Assembly (NCBI GenBank): GCA_905181865.1 | Contig: CAJIZG010000005.1 | Span: 1-64,000 of the forward strand | Source: Urechidicola croceus | Lineage (GTDB): Bacteria; Bacteroidota; Bacteroidia; Flavobacteriales; Flavobacteriaceae | Direction: 5' to 3' | Length of the DNA: 64,000 nt | In this document: piece after piece, positions 35,866-45,226 of the stretch | Layout of the letters: the number at the start of each line of letters is the position of its first letter | Position numbering within the stretch: the stretch's first letter is position 1 | Translations under genes and position numbers: made by a program | Notes under the pieces: generated by a model | What the model saw: the letters and a program-made list of their open reading frames with translations, nothing else | What the model was told of the DNA's origin: nothing | Databases searched by the model: none

Positions 35866-37761
35866 TTAAACAATCTTCTTCAATACTATATCTAATTTTT
35901 CAAATTTGGAGTTTTCAGATTTATATTCAGGAACGATCTGTTTAACAAAAGACACTATATCCTTATCATTACACCCCTTGCTAAGTTCACATAACTCTAA
36001 AATTTTATTCTTCATTTCCATTTCATCAAAATCCCGCAGTTTCGCGATCATTATTTTTTCATGATAGGTAGGAATTGTATCTTCACCAGTTGCCAATAAT
36101 TCTTCATAAATTTTCTCTCCAGGTCTTAAGCCACTAATTTTAATATCAATATCCTCTGGATAATTTAAACCAGATAATTGAATCATATTCACAGCGAGAT
36201 CAAAAATTTTAATAGAATCACCCATATCAAAAACGTAAATTTCTCCTCCTTGTCCCATTGCTCCAGCTTCCAAGACTAACTGACAAGCTTCTGGGATTGT
36301 CATAAAATAACGCGTAATATCTTTGTGCGTCACTGTAATTGGTCCTCCAACTTTTATTTGCCTCTTAAAAATTGGAATAACGGAACCATTCGATCCTAGT
36401 ACGTTCCCAAATCGAGTAGTAATAAATTTGGTTTTACCCTCCTTCATCACACTTCTTGCGTACATCTCGGCAATTCTCTTCGTTGCCCCCATCACATTTG
36501 TTGGGTTTACCGCTTTATCCGTAGATACCATTACAAATTTTTTAACGTTAAATTTCATGGCTAAATTCATAATAATATGAGTTCCTACAACATTAACGTT
36601 TACCGCCTCGTAAGCATTCTCTTCCATTAACGGAACATGTTTATAGGCTGCTGCGTGAAAAATAATATCGGGTTTGTGATCCCCTATAATTTTATTCATC
36701 CTTCGCTCCCCTCGAATATCTGCTAAAATAAAAAATGTTTTTTTCTTCCCTATTTCAACAAACTCTTGCTGTAAATCGAATAATGCAGACTCCGCTTGAT
36801 CAATAAATATTAACTTTTTATAATTATAAGATGACACCTGACGCGCAATTTCACTTCCTATAGATCCTGCTGCGCCAGTAACTAAAATCACTTTATCACT
36901 AAATTCCTTTTTTAGAAGGGTATTTTCTATATTAATAACCTTTCTCCCCAAAAGGTCTTCAATTCTAACATCACAAATTTGTTTTTCATGCAAATTTCCA
37001 TCTATCCAATCTTCAGCAGGAGGAACAATCTTCACCTTTAAAGATTTTGAAATCATTTGATTGGATATTTCAAGAATCCTTTTTGCTTTTAGATGTTGTA
37101 TGGTAATTATGACTTGTTTTATTTGGTGTTTTTCAATAAATTCTTTGGATATATCATCTGGACCATAAATTTTTACCTGGTTAATCTTTTTTCCAATCTT
37201 ACTCGGGTTATCATCAATGTAACCAATAACCTTTGTTTTCTGCGCTGCGCCTTCATTCAATACTGAATACGTTGACGCACCAGAATCACCAGCGCCATAA
37301 ATTAAAATGTTCAACAATTTATTTCCTTTTTTCAAACTATTTGAGTACACATATTTAAATAAATATCTAGTCGATATTAATACAATAATATTTAACATAA
37401 GTTGAACAATGATTACCGAGAAAGGGAAACTAATTCTTGGCTCAATTATGTAATACCTATTGACTATATAAATGACTGTAAGTAAAAATGAAAATAGAGA
37501 AACCTCTGAAAATACCGTTACGGCATCTTTAAAACCATTATTTCGCATAGCACCTTTATAGAATCCGGTAAGGATAAAACTAATAAATCCGACAATAGCA
37601 ACTAGCGGTAAAACAAACAACAACTTCCTAAATTCCAAATAGAAATTAAATTCTATGATATAAGAAATCACAAAAGATTGAGTCACTAAATAAACATCAA
37701 TCAATAAAATAATCCAACGGGAGGGGAACTTTTCTGCCATTTTTTTCAAAATTTTTCTCAT
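35866..37761 (-). CDS. Polysaccharide biosynthesis nucleotide-sugar dehydratase (CapD/PglF-like)
   Basis: 631 residues. Four N-terminal membrane helices precede a CoA-binding-like domain (LNILIYGAGDSGASTYSVLN) and a catalytic SDR domain with NAD loop VTGAAGSIGSEIARQV and the FHAAAYKHVPLME signature. This is the PglF/WbpM architecture: UDP-GlcNAc 4,6-dehydratase that starts bacillosamine or fucosamine synthesis. It is followed upstream by an aminotransferase in the order of the pgl pathway. Inner membrane with the active site in the cytosol. Confidence 0.9.
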   Translation of the reverse strand: MRKILKKMAEKFPSRWIILLIDVYLVTQSFVISYIIEFNFYLEFRKLLFVLPLVAIVGFISFILTGFYKGAMRNNGFKDAVTVFSEVSLFSFLLTVIYIVNRYYIIEPRISFPFSVIIVQLMLNIIVLISTRYLFKYVYSNSLKKGNKLLNILIYGAGDSGASTYSVLNEGAAQKTKVIGYIDDNPSKIGKKINQVKIYGPDDISKEFIEKHQIKQVIITIQHLKAKRILEISNQMISKSLKVKIVPPAEDWIDGNLHEKQICDVRIEDLLGRKVINIENTLLKKEFSDKVILVTGAAGSIGSEIARQVSSYNYKKLIFIDQAESALFDLQQEFVEIGKKKTFFILADIRGERRMNKIIGDHKPDIIFHAAAYKHVPLMEENAYEAVNVNVVGTHIIMNLAMKFNVKKFVMVSTDKAVNPTNVMGATKRIAEMYARSVMKEGKTKFITTRFGNVLGSNGSVIPIFKRQIKVGGPITVTHKDITRYFMTIPEACQLVLEAGAMGQGGEIYVFDMGDSIKIFDLAVNMIQLSGLNYPEDIDIKISGLRPGEKIYEELLATGEDTIPTYHEKIMIAKLRDFDEMEMKNKILELCELSKGCNDKDIVSFVKQIVPEYKSENSKFEKLDIVLKKIV

Positions 37762-37845
37762 CTGAAAATTCTTTTTATAGCGTACAAAAAGGTGCTAATT
37801 CAACTTTTGAACAATTCATCTTAAGAAAATATTCCTGCTAAATAC

Positions 37846-38991
37846 CTAATTATTTACGCTTTGAATAAATTCTAAAATACAATTTTTAATGAACTCCTTG
37901 TCCAATTCTGACAAATTAGACCCCGAAGGCAAGCACAAACCAGCCTTAAATATATTTTCACTCACTTCGGTTCCAAAATAACTACAAGTACTAAAAACTG
38001 GCTGTAAGTGCATCGGTTTCCATAACGGCCTAGATTCAATATTAGCCTTTAATAATGCTAATCTTATATCTTCTCTATTAAATCCTGCCAAATTTTCATC
38101 AATCAAAATACAACTTAACCAATGGTTTGAATAAAAGTCGTCATTTTTTTCTATGAACACAGTAACTCCTTCTATATCTTTAAATAACTCTTGATAAAAT
38201 TGATTGTTTTTCCTTCTTAAGTTAATGTGTTTATCCAATACTTCCATTTGCCCTCTTCCAATACCAGCAACCACATTACTCATTCTGTAGTTATACCCTA
38301 TCTCTGAATGCTGATAATGAGGAGCCTCATCTCTCGCCTGAGATGCCAAATAAATGCCTCTTTCTTTATCATTTATAGAATTGCAAACCAATGCTCCGCC
38401 GCCAGATGTTGTAATAATCTTATTGCCATTAAAAGATAAAATTCCATAATCTCCAAAAGTTCCACATTTTTGACCTTTATATGAAGAACCTAAAACTTCC
38501 GCTGCATCTTCTATTAACGGTATTTCATATTTCTTCGCTATAACTGCGATCTTATCAATTTTTGCAGGCATTCCATATAGATGAACAACAATAATAGCTT
38601 TTGGCTTTTTGCCTATTTCAATACTGTCAACAATTGCACTTTCCAAATGAATTGGAGACATATTCCAGGTCTCAGATTCACTATCAATGAATACAGGTTT
38701 TGCACCTTGATATGATATTGGATTTACAGAAGCAGAAAACGTAAAACTTTGACATAATACTTCATCATCTAAAACTACACCTGCCATGATAAGCGCTAAG
38801 TGAATTGCTGCTGTTCCAGAAGATAAGGCTACAACATGCTTATCTTGAACTAAATAATTTTCTATACTTTCTTCAAACTTTTGAATATTTGGTCCTAGGG
38901 GTGCTATCCAATTTGTATCAAATGCTTCTTGAATATATTCTTGCTCTTTACCACCCATGTGGGGAGAGGATAACCAAATTTTATCGCTCAT
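37846..38991 (-). CDS. DegT/DnrJ/EryC1 sugar aminotransferase (PglE-like)
   Basis: Pyridoxal-phosphate enzyme that adds an amino group to a keto-sugar nucleotide. 381 residues. PLP-phosphate grip VALSSGTAAIHLAL, conserved Asp in LIEDAAEVLGSSYKG, and the PLP Lys in SFNGNKIITTSGGGALV. The C-terminus carries GLCLPSGSNLS, typical of DegT. Natural substrate is likely the 4-keto sugar from the adjacent dehydratase. The acetyltransferase that should act next is decayed at 39006-39120, which leaves the role of this gene in question. Confidence 0.9.
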   Translation of the reverse strand: MSDKIWLSSPHMGGKEQEYIQEAFDTNWIAPLGPNIQKFEESIENYLVQDKHVVALSSGTAAIHLALIMAGVVLDDEVLCQSFTFSASVNPISYQGAKPVFIDSESETWNMSPIHLESAIVDSIEIGKKPKAIIVVHLYGMPAKIDKIAVIAKKYEIPLIEDAAEVLGSSYKGQKCGTFGDYGILSFNGNKIITTSGGGALVCNSINDKERGIYLASQARDEAPHYQHSEIGYNYRMSNVVAGIGRGQMEVLDKHINLRRKNNQFYQELFKDIEGVTVFIEKNDDFYSNHWLSCILIDENLAGFNREDIRLALLKANIESRPLWKPMHLQPVFSTCSYFGTEVSENIFKAGLCLPSGSNLSELDKEFIKNCILEFIQSVNN

Positions 38992-39005
38992 TTTTTTCTT
39001 CCGTT

Positions 39006-39120
39006 TTAATTTCTATAATTTCCCGCTAGATTCTCTGCTAACTCCGCATAATCTGGAACCTTTTTTTTATAACCCCGGAACCTGCTCCTTTTGTTATAGA
39101 AGCTCCTTCAGCAATTACTA
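39006..39120 (-). pseudogene. C-terminal remnant of a PglD-like acetyltransferase
   Basis: Minus-strand translation gives VVIAEGASITKGAGSGVIKK, then after a homopolymer-associated shift (a run of eight A, 39062-39069 region) VPDYAELAENLAGNYRN and a stop at 39006. This resembles the end of hexapeptide acetyltransferases (GAGSVVIKDVP and similar). Only the tail is left; the upstream part is missing. It ends 14 bases before the aminotransferase start. Confidence 0.55.
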
Positions 39121-39376
39121 CATTTCCTTTAAATTTAGAAGTAGTAACTAGATTCTCCAGATTGATATCTTTTGATCTTATTACTTTTAATATCGTACTA
39201 AAAATAATATTTTCTGCATACCAAACATCCTATCGTATTTCTTCCGTTTACTTGTGCACAACCAGTAATTCCAGGTTTCATATTGTATCTTTATTTTTGA
39301 GCGTTTTATACAAAGGTAAATATTTTGTTAAGAGCGGACGTGGCCCAATGAAACTCAACTCTCCTTTTAACACGTG
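39121..39376 (-). pseudogene. C-terminal remnant of a bacterial sugar transferase (PglC/WcaJ type)
   Basis: Minus strand: [30 protein letters not shown], then a shift, [16 protein letters not shown], then, with about ten codons missing, WYAENIIF and TILKVIRSKDINLENLVTT. The SFIGPRPLL and KPGITG-AQVNGRN signatures are diagnostic of undecaprenyl-phosphate sugar transferases. At least two frame breaks and an internal deletion make it non-functional. Nothing recognisable lies between 39377 and 39551, so the N-terminal half is gone. Confidence 0.78.
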
Positions 39377-39551
39377 AAGTGTATGTTGTCTGTAAAAAGT
39401 GCATTTTTAAAGGGTTAAATCTTCGAGATAAATTTAAGCTATTTATTACCCTTTAAAGTCTAGCATAAATGCCTGAAAATCATATTAAGTTTGTTGGCGA
39501 ATAGAGGATAAAAATAATCCGAAAATACTCAATTCACTTACTATTTGGAAA

Positions 39552-40583
39552 CTAATTTTCGGCTAAACATCCTTTAATATATGGCCGACAATACCATTCA
39601 ATAGTTCTTTTCATTCCTTCTTTAAATGAATAAATTGGATCGTAGCCTATTAACTTCTTTCCTTTCGAAATGTCAGCCAAAGAATGTTTTACATCTCCTG
39701 TTCGATCTGGGCCATGTTTTACTCTTGATAAACTCGTGTCAATATCTAGTTGATTCAACCCGTTTTTAATTACAGCAACCAACTCATTCATATTTGTATT
39801 TTCTCCAAAAGCAACATTATACACTTGGTTTACCGAATCTATATTAACAGACAACACCGCTTTAATATTTGCTTGTACAACGTTTTCTATAAATGTAAAA
39901 TCTCTAGAGTGCTCTCCATCACCATTAATGGTAAGATCCTCTTTTTCCAAGAATTGGTCAATAAACTTTGGGATAACAGCCGCATAAGCGCCATTAGGGT
40001 CTTGCTTCGGTCCAAAAACATTAAAATATCGCAATCCTATTGTTTCCAATCCATAGGTTTTATAAAAAACGTCTGCATATAACTCATTCACATATTTTGT
40101 CACAGCGTACGGTGAAAGTGGCTTTCCTATTTCGTCTTCAATCTTCGGCAATCCAGGATGATCTCCATACGTACTTGATGAGGCAGCATAAACCATTCGT
40201 TTAACACTTTTTGATTCTTTAGCTGCGACTAACATATTCAAAAATCCAGAATTATTTACCTCATTTGTAGTTATCGGATCATCAATTGATCTTGGCACCG
40301 AACCCAAGGCGGCTTGATGCAAAATAAAATCCACTCCGTGCATTGCTTTCTTACAGTCATCTATATTTCTAATGTCACCTTCATTCAATTCACAACTGAC
40401 ATCTCGCAAAAAAGATTCAATATTTTTTCTATGTCCTGTTGCAAAATTATCAAGTATAATTACTTTTTTTGCCTTATGTTTTAATAGATATTCTACTAAG
40501 TTAGAACCAATAAACCCCGCCCCACCTGTTACTAAAAAAGTACTACTGGTCAATTCTATTTGATGGTATTTAGTGTCATACAT
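39552..40583 (-). CDS. UDP-N-acetylglucosamine 4-epimerase family (WbpP-like)
   Basis: 343 residues of the extended SDR family. NAD loop [17 protein letters not shown]; active-site Tyr/Lys in SPYAVTKYVNELYADVF; substrate signature GLRYFNVFGPKQDPNGAYAAV. It most resembles WbpP/TviC-type UDP-GlcNAc 4-epimerases, yielding UDP-GalNAc. It starts 3 bases after the dehydrogenase gene, so the two are coupled: epimerase plus dehydrogenase makes UDP-GalNAcA. Confidence 0.9.
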   Translation of the reverse strand: MYDTKYHQIELTSSTFLVTGGAGFIGSNLVEYLLKHKAKKVIILDNFATGHRKNIESFLRDVSCELNEGDIRNIDDCKKAMHGVDFILHQAALGSVPRSIDDPITTNEVNNSGFLNMLVAAKESKSVKRMVYAASSSTYGDHPGLPKIEDEIGKPLSPYAVTKYVNELYADVFYKTYGLETIGLRYFNVFGPKQDPNGAYAAVIPKFIDQFLEKEDLTINGDGEHSRDFTFIENVVQANIKAVLSVNIDSVNQVYNVAFGENTNMNELVAVIKNGLNQLDIDTSLSRVKHGPDRTGDVKHSLADISKGKKLIGYDPIYSFKEGMKRTIEWYCRPYIKGCLAEN

Positions 40584-40586
40584 AAC

Positions 40587-41873
40587 CTACAATCTTTTAT
40601 CCACTTTAACGACATTTAAACTGCCTTTCACATCATATATAACACCCTTTTTCTTCTTCAAGGCTTTATAATTCAATTCTAAAAATTCCTTATGTGCCAC
40701 AGTATGTATAATAACGTCGTATTTTTCGCCTTCTAATGAAGTAATAACAGCCAGTCCATACTCTTTTTTTACTTCTTCTGGAGATGTCCATGGATCGTAC
40801 ACGTCAACATCCATATGAAAATTTTTCAAGCAAGTATAGACCTCCATTGCTTTTGTGTTTCTAATATCTGGGCAGTTTTCTTTAAAAGTAATTCCCAACA
40901 TTAAAACCTTAGAGTCTTTTACAGGAATTTCATTTTGAACCATTAGTTTTAGTACTTCTGTAGCTATATATTCAGGCATACTATCATTTAACCTTCTTCC
41001 CGATAAAATTATTTCTGGATGGTACCCAACCTCTTGTGCCTTTTGTGCCAAATAATATGGATCCACTCCTATACAATGCCCCCCAACCAAGCCGGGTTTA
41101 AATGGCAAAAAATTCCATTTACTTCCAGCAGCTTCTAATACGTCATGCGTGTCTATTTCTAACTTATTAAAAATTTTGGCCAATTCATTTACAAATGCAA
41201 TATTGATATCTCTTTGGGCATTTTCGATCACTTTTGCTGCTTCCGCAACTTTTATGGATGACGCCAAATGAGTTCCCGCTGTTATGATAGATTTATATAA
41301 AGTATCAACTTCTATACCTACCTCCTTGTTAGAACCCGAAGTCACCTTTTTTATTTTTGTTATAGTATGCTCTTTATCTCCAGGATTAATCCTTTCTGGC
41401 GAGTACCCACAAAAAAAGTCTTTATTAAATAGTAAGTTGCTTTCTTTTTCTAAAATAGGGACACATTCATCTTCCGTAACACCCGGATATACCGTAGATT
41501 CATAAATAACGATTGCTCCCTTTTTTAAGGACCTTCCAACAGTTTCAGAAGCCTTAATTAAAGGGGTCAAAATTGGTCTATTATTTTTATCTATGGGAGT
41601 CGGAACTGTTACAATAAATATATCAATATCTTTTAGTCTATCCAATTCAGAGGTTAAAATCAATCCCTTTTTACCTCTATCTAAAAGTGCGTATTTTAAT
41701 TCTTCATTTGAGATTTCTAAAGTACTATCTATTCCGCTGTTGAGTTCTTCTATTCTTGAAGAATCAATATCAAATCCAAGCACCTGATATTTATTCGAAA
41801 AAGCCACGGCTAATGGCAAGCCTACATAACCCAAGCCAATAATGGCGATCTTTTTATTTTCAATACTGTCCAC
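40587..41873 (-). CDS. Nucleotide-sugar dehydrogenase (WbpO/TviB-like)
   Basis: 428 residues of the UDP-sugar dehydrogenase superfamily. NAD loop IIGLGYVGLPLAVAFSNKY, nucleophile Cys in GLVGGHCIGVDPYYLAQKA, and the FKENCPDIRNTKAMEV segment, which together are typical of UDP-GalNAc (or ManNAc) dehydrogenases such as WbpO or TviB, distinct from the ugd-type protein at 32985. Makes the uronic form of an N-acetylhexosamine. It directly precedes the 4-epimerase gene. Confidence 0.9.
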   Translation of the reverse strand: MDSIENKKIAIIGLGYVGLPLAVAFSNKYQVLGFDIDSSRIEELNSGIDSTLEISNEELKYALLDRGKKGLILTSELDRLKDIDIFIVTVPTPIDKNNRPILTPLIKASETVGRSLKKGAIVIYESTVYPGVTEDECVPILEKESNLLFNKDFFCGYSPERINPGDKEHTITKIKKVTSGSNKEVGIEVDTLYKSIITAGTHLASSIKVAEAAKVIENAQRDINIAFVNELAKIFNKLEIDTHDVLEAAGSKWNFLPFKPGLVGGHCIGVDPYYLAQKAQEVGYHPEIILSGRRLNDSMPEYIATEVLKLMVQNEIPVKDSKVLMLGITFKENCPDIRNTKAMEVYTCLKNFHMDVDVYDPWTSPEEVKKEYGLAVITSLEGEKYDVIIHTVAHKEFLELNYKALKKKKGVIYDVKGSLNVVKVDKRL

Positions 41874-41949
41874 CTTACTACAATTAAAAGTTAATCCTTC
41901 CTCAAAAAAAAACAGGACTTATGCAATTTATTTTGTAAAAATAAACTTT

Positions 41950-41981
41950 TTTAAAAGGCTTCTATACTATTTAAGTAGAAG
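41950..41981 (-). terminator. Possible terminator after cysN
   Basis: A CTTCTA/TAGAAG stem with an 11-base loop (41959-41981) lies just past the cysN stop, followed on the minus strand by a CCTTTTAAAAAAG tract. The stem is short and the T-run imperfect. Confidence 0.35.
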
Positions 41982-43235
41982 TTACACAACCATCCCAGCA
42001 GCAACTGTTTCATTGGTAGCATCATCAACCAGAATAATACTTCCTGTAACTCTGTTTTCACGATAAGAATCTACCATAAGTGGTTTCGTTGTACGAATTT
42101 TCACTTTAGAAATATCATTCATTCCTAAGTTCTTGTCATCACTAATTCTTCCCAAAGTATTAATGTCAATTTTATAAACCACCTCCTTGATCATCGCTTT
42201 TTGATCGTTTGACGTATGCTTAATAGTATACTTTGCTCTTGGTCTTGCTGGGGCATCATTTAACCAACACAGCATTACTTCAATATCCTGAGACGCTTCT
42301 GGCGTATTATTAGAACGCACAATCATATCTCCTCTACTAATATCGATATCATCCTCTAAAGTAATAGAAACAGACATTGGCGCAAAAGCTTCTTTAATCT
42401 CTCCTTCAAAAGTGTCAATACTTTTAATTTTCGAAGTAAATCCAGACGGCATTACTGTAATTTCGTCTCCTTTTCTTAAGACTCCACTTGCCACTCTACC
42501 AGCATAACCTCTATAATCTCTATGAGACTCACTTTGAGGTCTTATTACTGTCTGAACTGGAAAACGTGCATCTACTTTATTAATATCAGAACTTATGTGC
42601 ATCGTTTCCAATGTGTGCAACATTGGTGCTCCTTGATACCAAGGCATGTTTTCAGATCTATTCACAACATTGTCTCCTATTAAAGCACTCATTGGAATAA
42701 ATCGCACATCGGTCACCAACATTTTAGAAGAAATTTCTTCGAATTGTCTCACAATATTATTAAATACTTCTTCAGAAAAATCAACCAAATCCATTTTATT
42801 CACACAAACAATCACGTGTGGTATTTGCAACAATGACGCTATAAATGCGTGCCTCTTTGTTTGCTCAATAACTCCATGGCGCGCATCAATTAAAATAGTA
42901 GCAACATTTGCGGTAGAAGCACCTGTCACCATATTTCGTGTATACTGAATATGCCCAGGAGTGTCTGCTATGATAAATTTACGTTTTGGAGTTGTAAAAT
43001 AACGATAGGCAACATCAATGGTAATTCCTTGTTCGCGTTCATCCCTTAAACCATCCGTAAATAAGGCCAAATCAACTCCATCGTGCCCCCTCTTTTTACT
43101 CGTGTTTGCTATAGCCTCTAATTGATCTTCAAAAATTGACTTTGAATCATATAACAATCGCCCAATTAAGGTGCTCTTTCCGTCGTCTACACTACCCGCT
43201 GTAGTAAATCTTAATAATTGGTTATTGTCTAACAT
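41982..43235 (-). CDS. cysN: Sulfate adenylyltransferase subunit 1 (GTPase)
   Basis: GTP-driven partner of CysD in making adenosine 5'-phosphosulfate (APS). 417 residues. P-loop AGSVDDGKSTLIGRLLYD, switch DTPGHIQYTRNMVTG, and guanine motif CVNKMDL, followed by EF-Tu-like beta domains. No fused APS kinase at the C-terminus; that function is the separate cysC two genes upstream. Last gene of the cysQ-DUF2061-cysC-cysD-cysN run. Confidence 0.96.
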   Translation of the reverse strand: MLDNNQLLRFTTAGSVDDGKSTLIGRLLYDSKSIFEDQLEAIANTSKKRGHDGVDLALFTDGLRDEREQGITIDVAYRYFTTPKRKFIIADTPGHIQYTRNMVTGASTANVATILIDARHGVIEQTKRHAFIASLLQIPHVIVCVNKMDLVDFSEEVFNNIVRQFEEISSKMLVTDVRFIPMSALIGDNVVNRSENMPWYQGAPMLHTLETMHISSDINKVDARFPVQTVIRPQSESHRDYRGYAGRVASGVLRKGDEITVMPSGFTSKIKSIDTFEGEIKEAFAPMSVSITLEDDIDISRGDMIVRSNNTPEASQDIEVMLCWLNDAPARPRAKYTIKHTSNDQKAMIKEVVYKIDINTLGRISDDKNLGMNDISKVKIRTTKPLMVDSYRENRVTGSIILVDDATNETVAAGMVV

Positions 43236-43289
43236 TGTATTCTTTATATGAGATGCTAAATGAAATTTAGCATGACGATTCGTATTAAT

Positions 43290-44195
43290 TTAAAAATATC
43301 CTTGACGCTTACGGTCTTCCATCGCAGATTCTGAACGCTTATCATCACTTCTATTTCCTCGCTCTGTTTGGCGCATCCCTGCAACTTCATCTGCAATCTT
43401 TTGAAGGGTATCTGCATCTGATTCATCACCTCCAGTAATCGTAATATCTCCTAAAGTTCTAAATCTAATTTTCTTAGTCTCTACTTTTTCATCTTCTTCT
43501 AATACTAAAAACTCAGAATTAGGAATCCATGTTCCTTCTCTTCTTACAACTTCTCTTTCATGTGCAAAATACAACGAAGGAATAGCAATATTCTCTCTTT
43601 TGATATAATTCCAAACATCCATTTCAGTCCAATTACTAATTGGAAAGGCTCTAAAATGTTCTCCTTGAAAGTGTTTTCCATTAAACAAATTCCATAACTC
43701 TGGTCGTTGATTTTTTGGATCCCATTGCCCAAAATCATCTCTATGTGAAAAGAAACGCTCCTTTGCTCTTGCTTTTTCTTCGTCTCGTCTGCCTCCTCCA
43801 ATAGCACAATCTACCTTATTTAACTCTATTGCGTCTAACAAAGTTCCAATTTGTAAGGCATTTCTGGTCGCATTCTTTCCTTTCTCTTCTGTAACTCTGC
43901 CGTCATCAATAGATTCTTGAACTGACCCAACAATCAATTCTACTCCCAGTTCTTTGATAATATCATCTCTAAACTGAATAGTTTCTGGAAAATTATGTCC
44001 CGTATCAACATGCATTAATGGAAACGGAATCTTGGCAGGATGAAAGGCTTTCTTCGCTAAATGTGTCACTAAAATAGAATCCTTCCCGCCAGAAAATAAA
44101 ATAACTGGGTTTTGAAATTGGGCCCATACTTCACGCAAAATAAATATGGCTTCACTTTCTAATTCGTCTAAATAACTTAAATAATATTTACTCAT
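43290..44195 (-). CDS. cysD: Sulfate adenylyltransferase subunit 2
   Basis: Catalytic subunit joining sulfate to ATP to form APS. 301 residues of the PP-loop ATP pyrophosphatase family: SGGKDSILVTHLAKKAF is the PP-loop, and GGGRRDEEKARAKERFFSHR is the sulfate-binding segment. The C-terminus ends with MEDRKRQGYF, the standard finish. The start overlaps the cysC stop by 8 bases (translational coupling). Confidence 0.97.
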   Translation of the reverse strand: MSKYYLSYLDELESEAIFILREVWAQFQNPVILFSGGKDSILVTHLAKKAFHPAKIPFPLMHVDTGHNFPETIQFRDDIIKELGVELIVGSVQESIDDGRVTEEKGKNATRNALQIGTLLDAIELNKVDCAIGGGRRDEEKARAKERFFSHRDDFGQWDPKNQRPELWNLFNGKHFQGEHFRAFPISNWTEMDVWNYIKRENIAIPSLYFAHEREVVRREGTWIPNSEFLVLEEDEKVETKKIRFRTLGDITITGGDESDADTLQKIADEVAGMRQTERGNRSDDKRSESAMEDRKRQGYF

Positions 44196-44790
44196 GATTG
44201 AGTTGTATTTTAGGTGATATAAAATCTAATATTCTTTTAACAGATTCTTCTATCTGTTCTTCTTCTGTTCTAATTTCAATATCCGGATTTTCTGGAATTT
44301 CATAAGGTGCCGATACCCCAGTCATATTCTTTATTTCTCCCTTCTCCGCTTTACGATATAAGCCCTTTACATCCCGTTTTTTACACTCTGAAATGTTCGT
44401 GTTTATAAAAATTTCGACAAAGTTAGTGGAATTTACGATATTTCCTACTGTTTCCCTATCGATTTTGTAGGGTGATACAAATGATGCCAAAACAACCAAG
44501 CCTGCATCTATTAATAAACAAGCTATTTCACCTATTCTACGGATATTTTCCGTGCGGCAATGCGGCTCAAAATCAAGATCTTTATTGATCCCACTTCTAA
44601 TATTATCTCCATCCAGTGAGTACGTTTTTACACCCAGTTTATGTAACTCTATTTCCACTAAATTGGCAATAGTAGACTTGCCAGAACCGGAAAGCCCTGT
44701 AAACCATAAAACTAAAGACCGATGTTTATTAACCGTATTCCTTCGTTCTTTAGTTATAGCATATTTATATGGTACAATATTATTCTCCAC
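44188..44790 (-). CDS. cysC: Adenylylsulfate kinase
   Basis: Phosphorylates APS to PAPS, the universal sulfate donor. 200 residues. P-loop FTGLSGSGKSTIAN, substrate motif LDGDNIRSGINKDLDF, and the FVSPYKIDRE loop with the conserved Ser; INTNISECKKRDVKGLYRKA is the lid. Its end overlaps cysD by 8 bases, and its start overlaps the DUF2061 gene by 11 bases. Confidence 0.96.
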   Translation of the reverse strand: MENNIVPYKYAITKERRNTVNKHRSLVLWFTGLSGSGKSTIANLVEIELHKLGVKTYSLDGDNIRSGINKDLDFEPHCRTENIRRIGEIACLLIDAGLVVLASFVSPYKIDRETVGNIVNSTNFVEIFINTNISECKKRDVKGLYRKAEKGEIKNMTGVSAPYEIPENPDIEIRTEEEQIEESVKRILDFISPKIQLNHE

Positions 44791-45226
44791 CTTCTTTTTT
44801 ATCTTTCCTTCTTGTTTTTAATCCAAAATTTGATTTATACCAAGCCCTTTCATGGAAATAATATAATCCCATTTTTGTAACAACTTCCGCTAAACCAACC
44901 TTCAACCCTATTAAATAATTTCCTGAAATTATCCATGACAAAATTATCGTATCTATTGTCCCTATTAATCTCCAAGTAACTGTTTTAGCAAGATGTCTCT
45001 TACTACTTTGGACTGCTAAACCTTCCCTTGCTAAATTAATTTTAAACCATGCACGCTCATGCAGGTAATACAATACCATTTTAGTCATGACCTCGGCAAA
45101 CCCAATTTTTAAACCTGTAAATGGATTCCCAGAAATAAACCACGATAAAAGGATGGTATCAATTGTACCAACAAGTCTCCAGGTAATTGTTTTGGCAATA
45201 TGCCGCTTTTGTGAAATATCTTTCAT
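44780..45226 (-). CDS. Tandem DUF2061 membrane protein
   Basis: 148 residues made of two copies of the DUF2061 domain: roughly 8-64 (KRHIAKTITWRLVGTIDTIL) and 75-132 (KRHLAKTVTWRLIGTIDTII). Each has an LSW-helix, a GLK-G-AEV-TKM segment and a HERAW end. Four short hydrophobic segments suggest a small inner-membrane protein. Function unknown; the gene overlaps cysC and abuts cysQ, so a role in sulfate or PAPS handling is inferred from the operon only. Confidence 0.85.
   Translation of the reverse strand: MKDISQKRHIAKTITWRLVGTIDTILLSWFISGNPFTGLKIGFAEVMTKMVLYYLHERAWFKINLAREGLAVQSSKRHLAKTVTWRLIGTIDTIILSWIISGNYLIGLKVGLAEVVTKMGLYYFHERAWYKSNFGLKTRRKDKKEGGE

Noticed and set aside
38957-39377. Plus-strand open frames over the decayed sugar-transferase region
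   Set aside because: They are the complementary shadow of pseudogene remnants read on the minus strand and have no promoter or sensible product.
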